Assembly (NCBI GenBank): GCA_035294245.1
Contig: DATGLG010000003.1
Location: 1-64,000 of the forward strand
DNA from: DATGLG01 sp035294245
GTDB taxonomy: Bacteria > Pseudomonadota > Alphaproteobacteria > JACZXZ01
Reading direction: 5' to 3'
DNA length: 64,000 bases
Shown here: positions 1-7,780 of the stretch, one piece after another
Layout of the letters: the number at the start of each line of letters is the position of its first letter
Numbering within the stretch: position 1 is the stretch's first letter
The notes under the pieces: generated by a model
Told to the model about the DNA's origin: nothing
The model's input: the letters and a program-made list of their open reading frames with translations, nothing else
Databases searched by the model: none
Made by a program: the position numbers and the translations under genes

Positions 1-206
1 AGGCCGGCCGGCCCGACATTGACATGCGCCAGTTCCAGCCCGGCCGCGCACCAGTCGGCCGCCGCATCATGGGTGGCGTGATCGGCGATCCGCGCCCAGG
101 CGGCGGCGAAGCCGGGCTGCAGCGCGGGGCGGGCATCCACCATCTGGCGCAGCCGCGCCGGCGCGTCGGCCGCATCCCCGCGCAGCCCGGCCGCCGCAGC
201 GCTCAA
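1..206 (-). CDS. NorD/CbbO-like protein, N-terminal fragment
   Basis: Only the first 68 or so codons are inside the window; the gene runs off the left edge. Reading begins at a TTG (206-204) that overlaps the TGA stop of the upstream ATPase gene (TTGA), so the two are probably translationally coupled. The visible peptide is Ala-rich and helical and contains ...WCAAGLELAHVNVGPAG near the edge. Its position right behind a CbbQ/NorQ ATPase is where the von Willebrand factor A partner (NorD/CbbO) is normally found. The VWA domain itself would lie outside the window, so the assignment is mostly from context. An internal ATG at 143 is a possible alternative start. Confidence 0.6.
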   Translation of the reverse strand, partial: MSAAAAGLRGDAADAPARLRQMVDARPALQPGFAAAWARIADHATHDAAADWCAAGLELAHVNVGPAG

Positions 207-1000
207 AGACAGGCGGCGATGGCGTCGCGCAGGCTGGCGCGCATGTCCGCGTCATCGGTGATCGGCAGCACGATCGCCGCCTCCACCGCCTGCGGCACGG
301 CAACGCCGCCGCCGATCAGCCGCGCGGCGTGCACCAGCATCCGGGTGGAGGCGCCTTCATCCAGCCCGTGGCCACGCAGGTTGCGCGACCGCCGCGCGAT
401 GTCCACCAGCAGCCCGGCCTGCGCCGCCGCCACCCCGCCCTCGCGCATCACGATCTCGGCTTCCAGCGCCGGCGGGGCGTAGCCGAAATCGATCGCGACG
501 AAGCGCTGCTTGGTGGATTCCTTGAGGTCCTTCACCGCACTCTGGTAGCCCGGGTTGTAGGAAATCACGAGCTGGAAGTCGGGGTGCGCGGTGATGATCT
601 CGCCGCGCTTTTCCAGCGGCAGCACGCGGCGGTCGTCGGTCAGCGGGTGGATCACGACGGTCGTGTCCTGCCGCGCCTCGACGATTTCATCGAGATAACA
701 AATCGCGCCGCCCCGCACCGCCAGCGTCAGCGGCCCGTCGTGCCAAACCGTGCCTTCGGCATCCAGGAGGAAACGCCCGACCAGGTCGGATGCCGTCATG
801 TCCTCGTGACAGGCGACGGTGATCAGCGGGCGCTGAAGGCGCCAGGCCATGTGTTCGATGAAGCGCGTCTTGCCGCAGCCGGTCGGGCCTTTCAGCATCA
901 TCGGCATGCGCGCCGCATAAGCCGCCTCGAAGAGGGCGATTTCATCGCCCACAGGACGGTAATAGGGTTCGGTCGTAATCCTGTATCCGGCAAGATCCAT
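203..1000 (-). CDS. CbbQ/NirQ/NorQ-family MoxR-type AAA+ ATPase
   Basis: This 265-aa protein is an AAA+ ATPase of the CbbQ/NirQ/NorQ clade, chaperone-like motors that activate metalloenzymes or Rubisco together with a VWA partner. The Walker A motif GPTGCGKT is at residues 38-45 and Walker B (AICYLDEI) at about 99-106; the family segment GYQSAVKDLKESTKQRF is present. Start ATG 1000 is preferred because the family begins near this MDLAGYRI segment; an in-frame extension to 1084 is less likely. It follows amiE in the amide operon and overlaps the NorD-like gene. Its client could be amidase or transporter related, or the nitric oxide reductase encoded 30 kb away, whose own locus lacks norQD. In Pseudomonas aeruginosa amiB likewise follows amiE and encodes an ATPase-like protein. 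Confidence 0.88.
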   Translation of the reverse strand: MDLAGYRITTEPYYRPVGDEIALFEAAYAARMPMMLKGPTGCGKTRFIEHMAWRLQRPLITVACHEDMTASDLVGRFLLDAEGTVWHDGPLTLAVRGGAICYLDEIVEARQDTTVVIHPLTDDRRVLPLEKRGEIITAHPDFQLVISYNPGYQSAVKDLKESTKQRFVAIDFGYAPPALEAEIVMREGGVAAAQAGLLVDIARRSRNLRGHGLDEGASTRMLVHAARLIGGGVAVPQAVEAAIVLPITDDADMRASLRDAIAACL

Positions 1001-1105
1001 GCGCACCGCCGTAATAGCAAGAAATCCGGCCGCAGCCCCGGCCCGCGGGGGCGGGCCGAAAGCAGCGGCGTCTTGGGTCGGCAAGCGAAGTCCGCGCGGC
1101 GCCGA

Positions 1106-2146
1106 TCAGCGATGCGCGGCCGTCTTCTGGTTTGGAATTCCCTCGATCGGGCATTCCTCGGTGCCGACCGTGGGACGGGTGATCGCCTCGACCATCGCGC
1201 GGGTCGCTTCCGGATCGGTCACCCACTTCTTGTAAAAGTCGTAGGGACACACGGCCTCGCCGCGCGCATCCTCGCGCGAATTGATCTTCCCCGTATAGCC
1301 GCGGTGCAGCAGCTTGAAGAGATGGTTCTCCGACTGCATGTTGCGCCGCGCGTCCCGAATGAGCGACTTGGAGAGCTGCGCGTATTGAATGCCGTTCTCC
1401 TCCTCGCCGCATTCGCCGAGCGTCCGGCCGTCAAAGCCGATGATGGCCGAGTGGCCGAAATACGAATAAACCCCGTCGAAGCCGGAGGCATTGGCAACCG
1501 CCACATAGACGTTGTTCGCCCAGGCCATCGCCTTGGCCATCAGCACCTGCTGTTCCTTCGCCGGGTACATATAGCCCTGGCACCGCACGATCAGCTCCGC
1601 GCCCTTCATCGCGCAATCACGCCAGATCTCGGGGTAGTTGCCGTCGTCGCAAATGATCAGGCTGACCTTCAAGCCCTTCGGCCCTTCGGAGACATAGGTG
1701 CAGTTGCCGGGATACCAGCCTTCGATCGGCACCCAAGGCATGATCTTGCGGTATTTCTGGACGATCTCGCCCTTGTCGTTCATCAGGATGAGGGTGTTGT
1801 ACGGCGCCTTGTTCGGATGCTCCTCGTGCTGCTCGCCGGTGAGGGAGAAGACCCCCCAGACCTTGGCCTTGCGGCAGGCCTCGGCGAAGATCTCCGTCTC
1901 CTCGCCGGGAACCTTGGACGCCGTCTCGTACATCTCCTTCGAGTCGTACATGATCCCGTGGGTGCTGTATTCCGGGAAGATGACGAGGTCCATGCCGGGG
2001 AGTCCAACCTTCATCCCCACGATCATGTCGGCAATGTTTCGGGCGTTGGCCAGCACCTCCTTCCGGGTGTGCAAGCGCGGCATCTTGTAGTTGACGACGG
2101 CAACGCCAATGGTATCCGTGCTGCTGGATATATCGCCGTGAAGCAT
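1106..2146 (-). CDS. amiE: Aliphatic amidase (acylamide amidohydrolase)
   Basis: Cytoplasmic nitrilase-superfamily enzyme hydrolysing short aliphatic amides such as acetamide and propionamide to acid and ammonia. At 346 aa it equals the length of Pseudomonas aeruginosa AmiE and is collinear with it, beginning MLHGDISSSTDT. The catalytic set falls at the same positions: Glu59 (FPEY), Lys134 (YRKI), Glu142 (IEGW) and the nucleophile Cys166 (IICDDG). A strong ribosome binding site (GGAGAAGG) precedes the ATG. It lies 54 bp downstream of the last ATPase gene of an amide/urea-type ABC transporter and is followed by a CbbQ-type ATPase. Induction is expected through AmiC/AmiR antitermination at the upstream leader. 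Formamidase is the close alternative, but the N-terminal match favours AmiE. Confidence 0.96.
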   Translation of the reverse strand: MLHGDISSSTDTIGVAVVNYKMPRLHTRKEVLANARNIADMIVGMKVGLPGMDLVIFPEYSTHGIMYDSKEMYETASKVPGEETEIFAEACRKAKVWGVFSLTGEQHEEHPNKAPYNTLILMNDKGEIVQKYRKIMPWVPIEGWYPGNCTYVSEGPKGLKVSLIICDDGNYPEIWRDCAMKGAELIVRCQGYMYPAKEQQVLMAKAMAWANNVYVAVANASGFDGVYSYFGHSAIIGFDGRTLGECGEEENGIQYAQLSKSLIRDARRNMQSENHLFKLLHRGYTGKINSREDARGEAVCPYDFYKKWVTDPEATRAMVEAITRPTVGTEECPIEGIPNQKTAAHR

Positions 2147-2200
2147 GTCCTTCTCCTTTCCCAGACTTCCGTACCCGGGCGCCTCGACAGGAGGCCCCGC

Positions 2201-2896
2201 CTAGACCGTCATGTATCGCTGCACGAGTGACTCCGATAACTCCTCGACCGGCCCCTCCACCGCGAGCCGTCCCTTCTCCATGATCGCGAAGCGGCGACCG
2301 GCGCGCTGGGCGAAGGCGACGTTCTGCTCCACCAGGATCACGGTCATGCCGTGCTGCCGGTTGAGCCGAATGATCACATCCTCGATCTCCTCGACGATGT
2401 TCGGTTGAATCCCCTCGGTCGGCTCGTCGAGCAGAATGACCTTGGGATCGGTGAGGAGCGCGCGCGCGATCGCAAGCTGCTGCTGCTGGCCGCCCGAGAG
2501 ATTGCCGCCCAGGCGATGGAGATGCTCCTTGAGCACGGGGAAGAGCGCGAAGATGCGCTCGTCGATGTGGCCGTTCCCCTTGGGGTTTGCGAAGAGGCCG
2601 AGGCGCAGATTCTCCTTCACCGTGAAGTTGGGCAGGATGCCCCGCCCCTGGGGCACGTAGCCGATGCCCGCCTTGGCGCGCTCGTCGGTGCGGCGCGCGC
2701 CGATCTCCTCGCCGTCCAGCCGAACGCTGCCGGTGGTGCGGTCCATCAGCCCGAGGATGGCGCGGAGCAAGGTGGTCTTGCCGACGCCGTTGCGGCCCAG
2801 CACGCTCAGGAGCTCGCCGGACTCCACCTTCAAGCTGACGCTCTGAAGCGCCCGGATATTGCCGTAATAGGCATCGACATTGGCGAGCTCAAGCAC
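2201..2896 (-). CDS. Amide/urea-type ABC transporter ATPase (UrtE/LivF-like)
   Basis: 231-aa ATP-binding protein of the branched-chain amino acid/urea transporter class (HAAT family). Walker A GRNGVGKTT is at residues 34-42, the ABC signature LSGGQ at 133-137, and Walker B ILLDEPTEG at 154-162. The length and the EGIQPN segment after Walker B fit UrtE. Its start overlaps the end of the preceding ATPase gene by 8 bp, so the two nucleotide-binding subunits are coupled. It energises the membrane pair encoded at 3641-5671. The genes around it point to short-chain amides, possibly urea, as substrate. Confidence 0.92.
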   Translation of the reverse strand: MLELANVDAYYGNIRALQSVSLKVESGELLSVLGRNGVGKTTLLRAILGLMDRTTGSVRLDGEEIGARRTDERAKAGIGYVPQGRGILPNFTVKENLRLGLFANPKGNGHIDERIFALFPVLKEHLHRLGGNLSGGQQQQLAIARALLTDPKVILLDEPTEGIQPNIVEEIEDVIIRLNRQHGMTVILVEQNVAFAQRAGRRFAIMEKGRLAVEGPVEELSESLVQRYMTV

Positions 2897-3638
2897 CGCT
2901 GATGCCTCCCGATCCGAGATAGGCCTTCTTCACCTCCGGATGGCGCTCGATCTCCTCGACGGTTCCCTCGGCCAGCAGGCGCCCCTGGTGCATCACGGAG
3001 ATGACGTCGCCGATCTCCTTGATGAAGCCCATGTCGTGCTCGACGACGATGAGGGTATGAAGCCCCTTGAGACGGTTGAGCAGCTCGGCCGTGCGGCGCG
3101 TCTCGAGAGCGGTCATCCCGGCGGTGGGCTCGTCCATCAGGATGAGCGCCGAATCCTGGGCGAGCAGAAGCGCCACCTCCAGCCATTGTGTCTGGCCGTG
3201 AGAGAGGGTCCCAGCGAGATCGTCGAGCTCGTCCTTGAGGCCGACCAGCTCGGCGAGCTTCTCGAGGCCCTCGCCGCGCGCGCTGCTGCCGAACCGGAGC
3301 AGGTTGCCGAGCACGCCGACGCGCTTGCTGTGGGCGACCTCGAGATTCTCGCGCACGGTCAGCTCGCGGAACACGCTCGGCACCTGGAACTTCCGCCCGA
3401 CCCCGAGGCGGGCGATCTTGTGCTCCTGCATCCGGGTGATGTCCTTGCCGCCGAACAGGACCTGCCCGGCGGAGGTTTGGGCCTTGCCGCAGATGACGTC
3501 GAGCGCCGTGGTCTTCCCGGCGCCGTTCGGCCCGATCAGGCATCTGAGCTCGCCTTGATGCACGGCGAGATTGAGGCCGGAGACGGCGACGAAGCCGCTG
3601 AACTCGACCTGCACCTCGCGAAGCTCGAGCAGCGCCAT
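2889..3638 (-). CDS. Amide/urea-type ABC transporter ATPase (UrtD/LivG-like)
   Basis: 249-aa nucleotide-binding subunit beginning MALLELREVQ. Walker A GPNGAGKTT is at residues 36-44; the signature is the variant LSHGQ, common in UrtD, followed by LILMDEPTAGM (Walker B). ATG 3638 is chosen because the family starts here and the gene then sits 2 bp after the permease stop; the same frame stays open upstream only as an overlap with the permease genes. It is the fourth gene of the transporter operon. Together with the 231-aa ATPase it should form the heterodimeric motor of an importer for amides. Confidence 0.92.
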   Translation of the reverse strand: MALLELREVQVEFSGFVAVSGLNLAVHQGELRCLIGPNGAGKTTALDVICGKAQTSAGQVLFGGKDITRMQEHKIARLGVGRKFQVPSVFRELTVRENLEVAHSKRVGVLGNLLRFGSSARGEGLEKLAELVGLKDELDDLAGTLSHGQTQWLEVALLLAQDSALILMDEPTAGMTALETRRTAELLNRLKGLHTLIVVEHDMGFIKEIGDVISVMHQGRLLAEGTVEEIERHPEVKKAYLGSGGISGA

Positions 3639-3640
3639 CG

Positions 3641-4792
3641 CTAGCCCACCCTCACCTTGTCGGCCGCCAATTGCGGCTCGGGACTCGCCGCGGCCGGGGC
3701 CGCGTCGGCGGCCATCGCCTCGCGCTCCGCCGGCTTGCCGCGGCGACGGGCGAAGACCAGGTCGATCAGGCTGATCAGGCCCTTGGGCAGGAAGAGGACG
3801 ACGACGATGAAGAGCGCCCCCATGATGAGCATCCAGGTATCGAGGAAGGCCGGGGTCTCGGAGAGGCTTCCCTGAACGCCGGTGACCACGATCGCGCCCA
3901 GGGCCGAGCCGATGAGCGACGCCCGCCCGCCGACGGCGCACCAGATCACGATCGACAGGCTGATCTCGACGCCGAGGAAGGTCGGCGACGCGAACTCCAT
4001 CACCAGCGTGTAGAGCATGCCGGCATAGCCGGCGATGCCCGCCGAGAGGCAGAAGGCGAAGTTCTGATACGAGGCGACGTCGTAGCCGAAATAGCGCACC
4101 CGGGTCTCGTCGTCGCGAATGGCCTGGAGGACGAGGCCGGCCTTGCTGTGCACGATGGCGAGGCCGAGGAAGAGCAGGAGCGAGAGCGAGATCGCGACGA
4201 GATAATAGGTGGCCGTGCTGTAGGCGTCGAAATCGATCCCGAACAGCTGCAAGGTCGTGAGATCCGTGAGGCCGTTGAAGCCGCCGGTGAAGCGCTGCTG
4301 GTCGATGATGAGGAGATTGACGACGACGAGCATCGCGAGCGTGATGATGGCGACATAGACGCCCGTCACCCTCGCGCGGAAGATGAACCAGCCGAGGAGG
4401 AAGGCGAGGATCGCGGGAACCGCGATCCCGGCGGCGATCGCAAAGGCATAGGAGTGGAAGGGCTCCCAGAACCACGGCAGCGCCTTGACGTTGTTCCAGA
4501 CCATGAAGTCGGGAAGGCCGCCCGCACCGGTCTGGATCGGGATGGTCCGCAGCTTGAGCGCCATGGCCATGCAATAGGAGCCGAGCCCGAAGCTCACTGC
4601 CTGGCCGAGATTGAGGATTCCCGCATATCCCCACGACAGGCAGAGGGCCATCGACAGGATCCCGAAGACGAGATAGCGGGAGAACTTGTTCAGCAGGTAG
4701 GCGTTGTCCACGAACAACGGCACGAGCAGGATCAGGACGCAGAAGATCGCGTAGCCGATGAGCCGCCACCTGGTCGCGTCGTGCTTTCCCAT
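3641..4792 (-). CDS. Amide/urea-type ABC transporter permease (UrtC/LivM-like)
   Basis: 383-aa inner-membrane permease with about 9-10 hydrophobic segments, starting MGKHDATRWRLIGY. The segment SWGYAGILNLGQAVSFGLGSY near residues 50-75 is typical of LivM/UrtC permeases. A charged tail (RRRGKPAEREAM onward) extends into the cytoplasm at the C-terminus. It starts 6 bp after the first permease ends and stops 2 bp before the first ATPase gene, so it is firmly in the operon. It should pair with the 290-aa permease to form the translocation channel. Confidence 0.92.
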   Translation of the reverse strand: MGKHDATRWRLIGYAIFCVLILLVPLFVDNAYLLNKFSRYLVFGILSMALCLSWGYAGILNLGQAVSFGLGSYCMAMALKLRTIPIQTGAGGLPDFMVWNNVKALPWFWEPFHSYAFAIAAGIAVPAILAFLLGWFIFRARVTGVYVAIITLAMLVVVNLLIIDQQRFTGGFNGLTDLTTLQLFGIDFDAYSTATYYLVAISLSLLLFLGLAIVHSKAGLVLQAIRDDETRVRYFGYDVASYQNFAFCLSAGIAGYAGMLYTLVMEFASPTFLGVEISLSIVIWCAVGGRASLIGSALGAIVVTGVQGSLSETPAFLDTWMLIMGALFIVVVLFLPKGLISLIDLVFARRRGKPAEREAMAADAAPAAASPEPQLAADKVRVG

Positions 4793-4798
4793 CGCGCG

Positions 4799-5671
4799 CT
4801 AACCTCGCCGCATCTTCATGGCGAAGAGACCTTGCGGCCAGAACCGGATCAGAATGACGACCCCGAAGAACACCAGCGCCTTGGCGAGCGTGTCGTTGGC
4901 AAGGAAGGCGATCACCCCCGACACCTGGCCGAGCACCGCGGCGCTGGCGACGGTCCCGAGCAGGCTCTGCACGCCGCCGACGACAACGACCATGAAGGCG
5001 TCGACGACGAAGTTCGTCCCCATGTCGGGGGCGACGCTCTTCAACGGGGCCACGAGCGCGCCGGCGATCCCCGCCAGCCCGGCGCCATAGGCGAAGGTCA
5101 TGGAATAGACGCGCGCGGTGTTGATCCCGAAGCACTTGGCGATCTCCGGGTTCTGAGTCACCGCGCGCAGGCGCATGCCGAACTGGGTGCGGAAGATCAG
5201 GTAATAGGTCGCGACGAGGAGGGCGATCGTCAGCAGCAGAATGAAGATGCGATAGGCCGACTGATCCACGCCGAAGATCGGGATCGCCTGGGTCAGGGAA
5301 TCCGGCATCTTCACGTAGCGAAGCTCGGCACCGGCGCCGAGGCGGACCGCCTGCTGCAAGATCACGCCGATGCCCCAGGTCGCGAGAATGGTGTCGAGCG
5401 GCCGATGATAGAGATGGCGGATGATGGTGCGCTCGACGAACCAGCCGATGGCGCCGACGATGATGAAGACGAAGACGAGGCCGGCGATCAATCCGATTCC
5501 CAGGAACTTCTGCAGGAACCAGACCGAATAGGCGCCCAGCATCACGAACTCGCCATGGGCGAGATTGATCACGCCCATGGTGCCGTAGATGATCGCCAGC
5601 CCCAAAGAGATGAGCAGAAGGATCGAGGCGATGCTCAGGCCCGTGAAGAGCTGATTGATGGCGTCTGTCAT
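4799..5671 (-). CDS. Amide/urea-type ABC transporter permease (UrtB/LivH-like)
   Basis: 290-aa hydrophobic permease starting MTDAINQLFTGLSIAS, with the family motif IYGTMGVINLAHGEFVMLGAY in the first quarter. Start ATG 5671 is preferred over an in-frame start at 5728 because GGAGGG precedes it and homologues begin at this point. Pseudomonas amide operons carry the channel AmiS instead; here a full ABC importer takes its place, an arrangement reminiscent of the fmdDEF formamide transporter of Methylophilus. Second gene after the leader terminator. Confidence 0.92.
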   Translation of the reverse strand: MTDAINQLFTGLSIASILLLISLGLAIIYGTMGVINLAHGEFVMLGAYSVWFLQKFLGIGLIAGLVFVFIIVGAIGWFVERTIIRHLYHRPLDTILATWGIGVILQQAVRLGAGAELRYVKMPDSLTQAIPIFGVDQSAYRIFILLLTIALLVATYYLIFRTQFGMRLRAVTQNPEIAKCFGINTARVYSMTFAYGAGLAGIAGALVAPLKSVAPDMGTNFVVDAFMVVVVGGVQSLLGTVASAAVLGQVSGVIAFLANDTLAKALVFFGVVILIRFWPQGLFAMKMRRG

Positions 5672-5756
5672 CGCCTCGCTTCCCTCCGGGGGCGCGCGAG
5701 CTTCACGCGCACCCCGCCAAGGCACCACGTCACGCGTCTTGGCAGCATCGTCGGCC

Positions 5757-7010
5757 TCAGGTCTTCTTCGTCTCCAGCCCGTCGGGCGTGCAGACCTGGC
5801 CGGGATAGGCCCAATAGGGAAGCGGCTCGACCCACTCCTTCGACTCCTCGATGATCTTGAACTGACCGTTCGACTGCGCCTCGCCGATCTTCGGCCAGAG
5901 ATAGGTGTGGGAGTTCTTCGGGTCGATCTTCACCAGCCCTTCGGGCGCCTTATACTCCTGCCCCCAGGACGCCTTGCGGATATTGGGCGGCGTGATGTCC
6001 TTGCCGCCCAGCTTCTCGACGGCCTGCTTGAAGAGATGGACCTGGAAATATGCGGGCTCGGAGACGAAGTTCGTGACCTTGTCCTTGCCCCAGCGCTTGC
6101 GGAACGCCTCGACGAATTTATGGTTCTCCGGCGAGTCGTAGGATTGGAAATAGGGGGCGGAGGTGAAATGCCCCGCGGCGAACTCGCCGCCCATCGCGGC
6201 GATCTCCTCCTCGGAGGTCGTGAGGCTCGCCATCGGCATCTTCTTGGGATCGAGGCCCGCGGCTTTGTACTGGCGGTGCAGCGCCACCACGGAGTCGCCG
6301 ACCACCGTCGAGAAGATGACGTTGGGGCTCGTGTCCTTGAATTTCTGGATCACCGAGCTGAACTCGGAATGGCCGAGCGGCACGTATTCCTCGCCGACCA
6401 CCTCGCCGCCGAGCTTCTTGAGGAGGATCTTGCAGACGTTGTTCTCCTCCTTCGGATAGATGTAGTTCGACCCGATGAGGTAGAAGCGCTTGCCGAAATT
6501 CTTGACTAGCCAGGGAATGAAGTCCTTCTGCTGCTGGTTCGGGACGGCGCCGGTATAGATCACGTTCTTCGAGCATTCCCGCCCTTCATAGAGGGTCGGG
6601 TACCAGTAGAGATTGTTGTATTTCTCGAAGACCGGGAGCACGGCCTTGCGGCTCGCCGAGGTATAGGAGCCGAAGACGCTCACGCATTTGTCGCCGACGA
6701 CGAGCTTGCGCGCCTTCTGCGCGAAGGTGGCGGGATCCGAGGCCGGATCCTCGATGATGGGCTCGACCTTGGCGCCGTTGATGCCGCCTGCGGCGTTGAT
6801 CTCCTCGATCGCGAGGATCGTCGCCTGGTTGAGCGAGGTCTCGATGATCGCGGTGGTGCCCGTCAGCGAATAGAGTACGCCGACCTTGATCGTTCCGCCC
6901 GCCGCCTGGGCGAGCGAGGCGCTCTTCAGCCAGATATGAGGGAAGCCGGCGGCCGTACCCGCGCCCAGCGCCGCCGCCCCTTTCAGGAAATCGCGTCTCT
7001 TCAGAGCCAT
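5757..7010 (-). CDS. Tat-exported amide/urea-binding protein of ABC transporter (UrtA/FmdD-like)
   Basis: 417-aa periplasmic solute receptor of the type I HAAT family. The N-terminus carries a twin-arginine motif (RRDFLK, residues 5-10) followed by an Ala-rich hydrophobic stretch, so export is by the Tat route with cleavage near residues 35-37. The mature part starts TIKVGVLYSLTGTTAIIE. It closely resembles the AmiC regulator encoded just upstream (shared ...EEINAAGGING..., YPTLYEG, SLTTSE segments), as expected if both bind the same amides. A GGAGG lies 5 bp before the ATG, only 25 bp after the terminator hairpin, so the gene is the first to benefit from antitermination. Confidence 0.93.
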   Translation of the reverse strand: MALKRRDFLKGAAALGAGTAAGFPHIWLKSASLAQAAGGTIKVGVLYSLTGTTAIIETSLNQATILAIEEINAAGGINGAKVEPIIEDPASDPATFAQKARKLVVGDKCVSVFGSYTSASRKAVLPVFEKYNNLYWYPTLYEGRECSKNVIYTGAVPNQQQKDFIPWLVKNFGKRFYLIGSNYIYPKEENNVCKILLKKLGGEVVGEEYVPLGHSEFSSVIQKFKDTSPNVIFSTVVGDSVVALHRQYKAAGLDPKKMPMASLTTSEEEIAAMGGEFAAGHFTSAPYFQSYDSPENHKFVEAFRKRWGKDKVTNFVSEPAYFQVHLFKQAVEKLGGKDITPPNIRKASWGQEYKAPEGLVKIDPKNSHTYLWPKIGEAQSNGQFKIIEESKEWVEPLPYWAYPGQVCTPDGLETKKT

Positions 7011-7034
7011 TCAAGCCTCCATCTGCGCAAAAGC

Positions 7035-7076
7035 AAAAAACCCTTGTGGCGGCCACCGAAGTGGTCGGCACAAGGG
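7035..7076 (-). terminator. Intrinsic terminator in the amide operon leader
   Basis: Read on the minus strand, CCCTTGTG (7076-7069) pairs with CACAAGGG (7048-7041); the inner part ACCAC-TTCG-GTGG forms a UUCG-capped stem, and six T residues (7040-7035) follow at once. This is a textbook Rho-independent terminator placed between amiR and the transporter genes, 25 bp before the receptor start codon. It should stop transcripts leaving amiCR unless antitermination occurs. Confidence 0.93.
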
Positions 7077-7100
7077 CTTTCTTGCCTGATATGTTGTGGA

Positions 7101-7134
7101 GCGGCGCCGTTGCCGCCGTTCCCTTCCCGGGAAC
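7101..7134 (-). promoter_or_regulatory. Predicted AmiR (ANTAR) binding RNA hairpins
   Basis: Two adjacent hairpins separated by 1 nt precede the terminator in the transcript. The second (7116-7101) has stem GCGGC/GCCGC and the six-base loop AACGGC, which has A at position 1 and G at position 4, the hallmark of ANTAR-recognised loops. The first (7134-7118) is GTTCCC/GGGAAC with a 5-nt loop GGGAA (7 nt if the top pair opens), so it does not show the canonical hexaloop. The position, just after amiR and 24 nt before the terminator stem, matches amide-inducible antitermination leaders. Confidence 0.68.
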
Positions 7135-7147
7135 TTATGCCGACACG

Positions 7148-7738
7148 CTAGCTAAGAATTTCGTGGGAGTCAACTATCGCCGCAGCCACCACGCTGATCG
7201 AGACGCGGCGGTCCATCGCCTGACGACGGATGAAGCGATAGGCCTCGTCCTCACCGATGCTGCGCGTGCTCATGAGGATCGCCTTGGCGCGCTCCACCGC
7301 GCGGATGGCGCGCAGGTTCTCGTCCAGCTTGTCGATCCGCCAGCGCAGCCGCTGATCATAGGTGAAGCGGGTGCGGGCCATGACGAGGCTCACGAGCACG
7401 GCGTGGCTGGTGAACGGGCGATGGAGCACCGCATCGGCGGCGCAGGTGCGGAGCTGGTCGAGATCGGGGGGCGGCACGAGCGGGATGATGATGGTGAGGG
7501 CCGCTTTCGGTTCGCCCGGCACCCACGGAATCCGCTCCGAGAGCCCCGGTGCCAAATCGCAATAGATGACGTCAGCATCCTCCGGCAGCACCTCCGGGAT
7601 CGGCCAGATATGCCGCACGCGCGCCCGCGTCCGCTGCAGCTCGCGGATAAGGAACTCGCCGTCCTCGTCCCGCCGCGTGGCGACGACGATGTCGAGATTG
7701 CTGACCTCTGGCGGGAGGGGACGCACTTGCCACGTCAT
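7148..7738 (-). CDS. amiR: AmiR-type ANTAR transcription antiterminator
   Basis: 196 aa, the same length as Pseudomonas AmiR. Residues about 14-120 form a degenerate receiver-like domain and residues about 131-192 an ANTAR RNA-binding domain (helical, with the AIRAVERAKAILM segment). AmiR binds leader RNA and prevents termination; AmiC sequesters it until amide is bound. The gene starts at ATG 7738 behind GAAGG, 42 bp after amiC, and ends 71 bp before the terminator hairpin, so amiC, amiR and the leader are on one transcript. The order regulator-leader-transporter-enzyme differs from the Pseudomonas order amiE-B-C-R-S. Confidence 0.93.
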   Translation of the reverse strand: MTWQVRPLPPEVSNLDIVVATRRDEDGEFLIRELQRTRARVRHIWPIPEVLPEDADVIYCDLAPGLSERIPWVPGEPKAALTIIIPLVPPPDLDQLRTCAADAVLHRPFTSHAVLVSLVMARTRFTYDQRLRWRIDKLDENLRAIRAVERAKAILMSTRSIGEDEAYRFIRRQAMDRRVSISVVAAAIVDSHEILS

Positions 7739-7780
7739 GCGCGCCTTCGACTTTCGACCTGCGCCGAGTCTCGCGAAGGC

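Noticed and set aside
329..2230. 633-codon open frame on the plus strand opposite the ATPase and amiE genes
   Set aside because: Antisense shadow of genes with clear family matches; its product has the Arg/His/Asp-rich look typical of mirrored high-GC coding DNA.
3671..5854. 727-codon plus-strand open frame
   Set aside because: Antisense of the two permease genes; highly charged low-complexity translation without any family feature.
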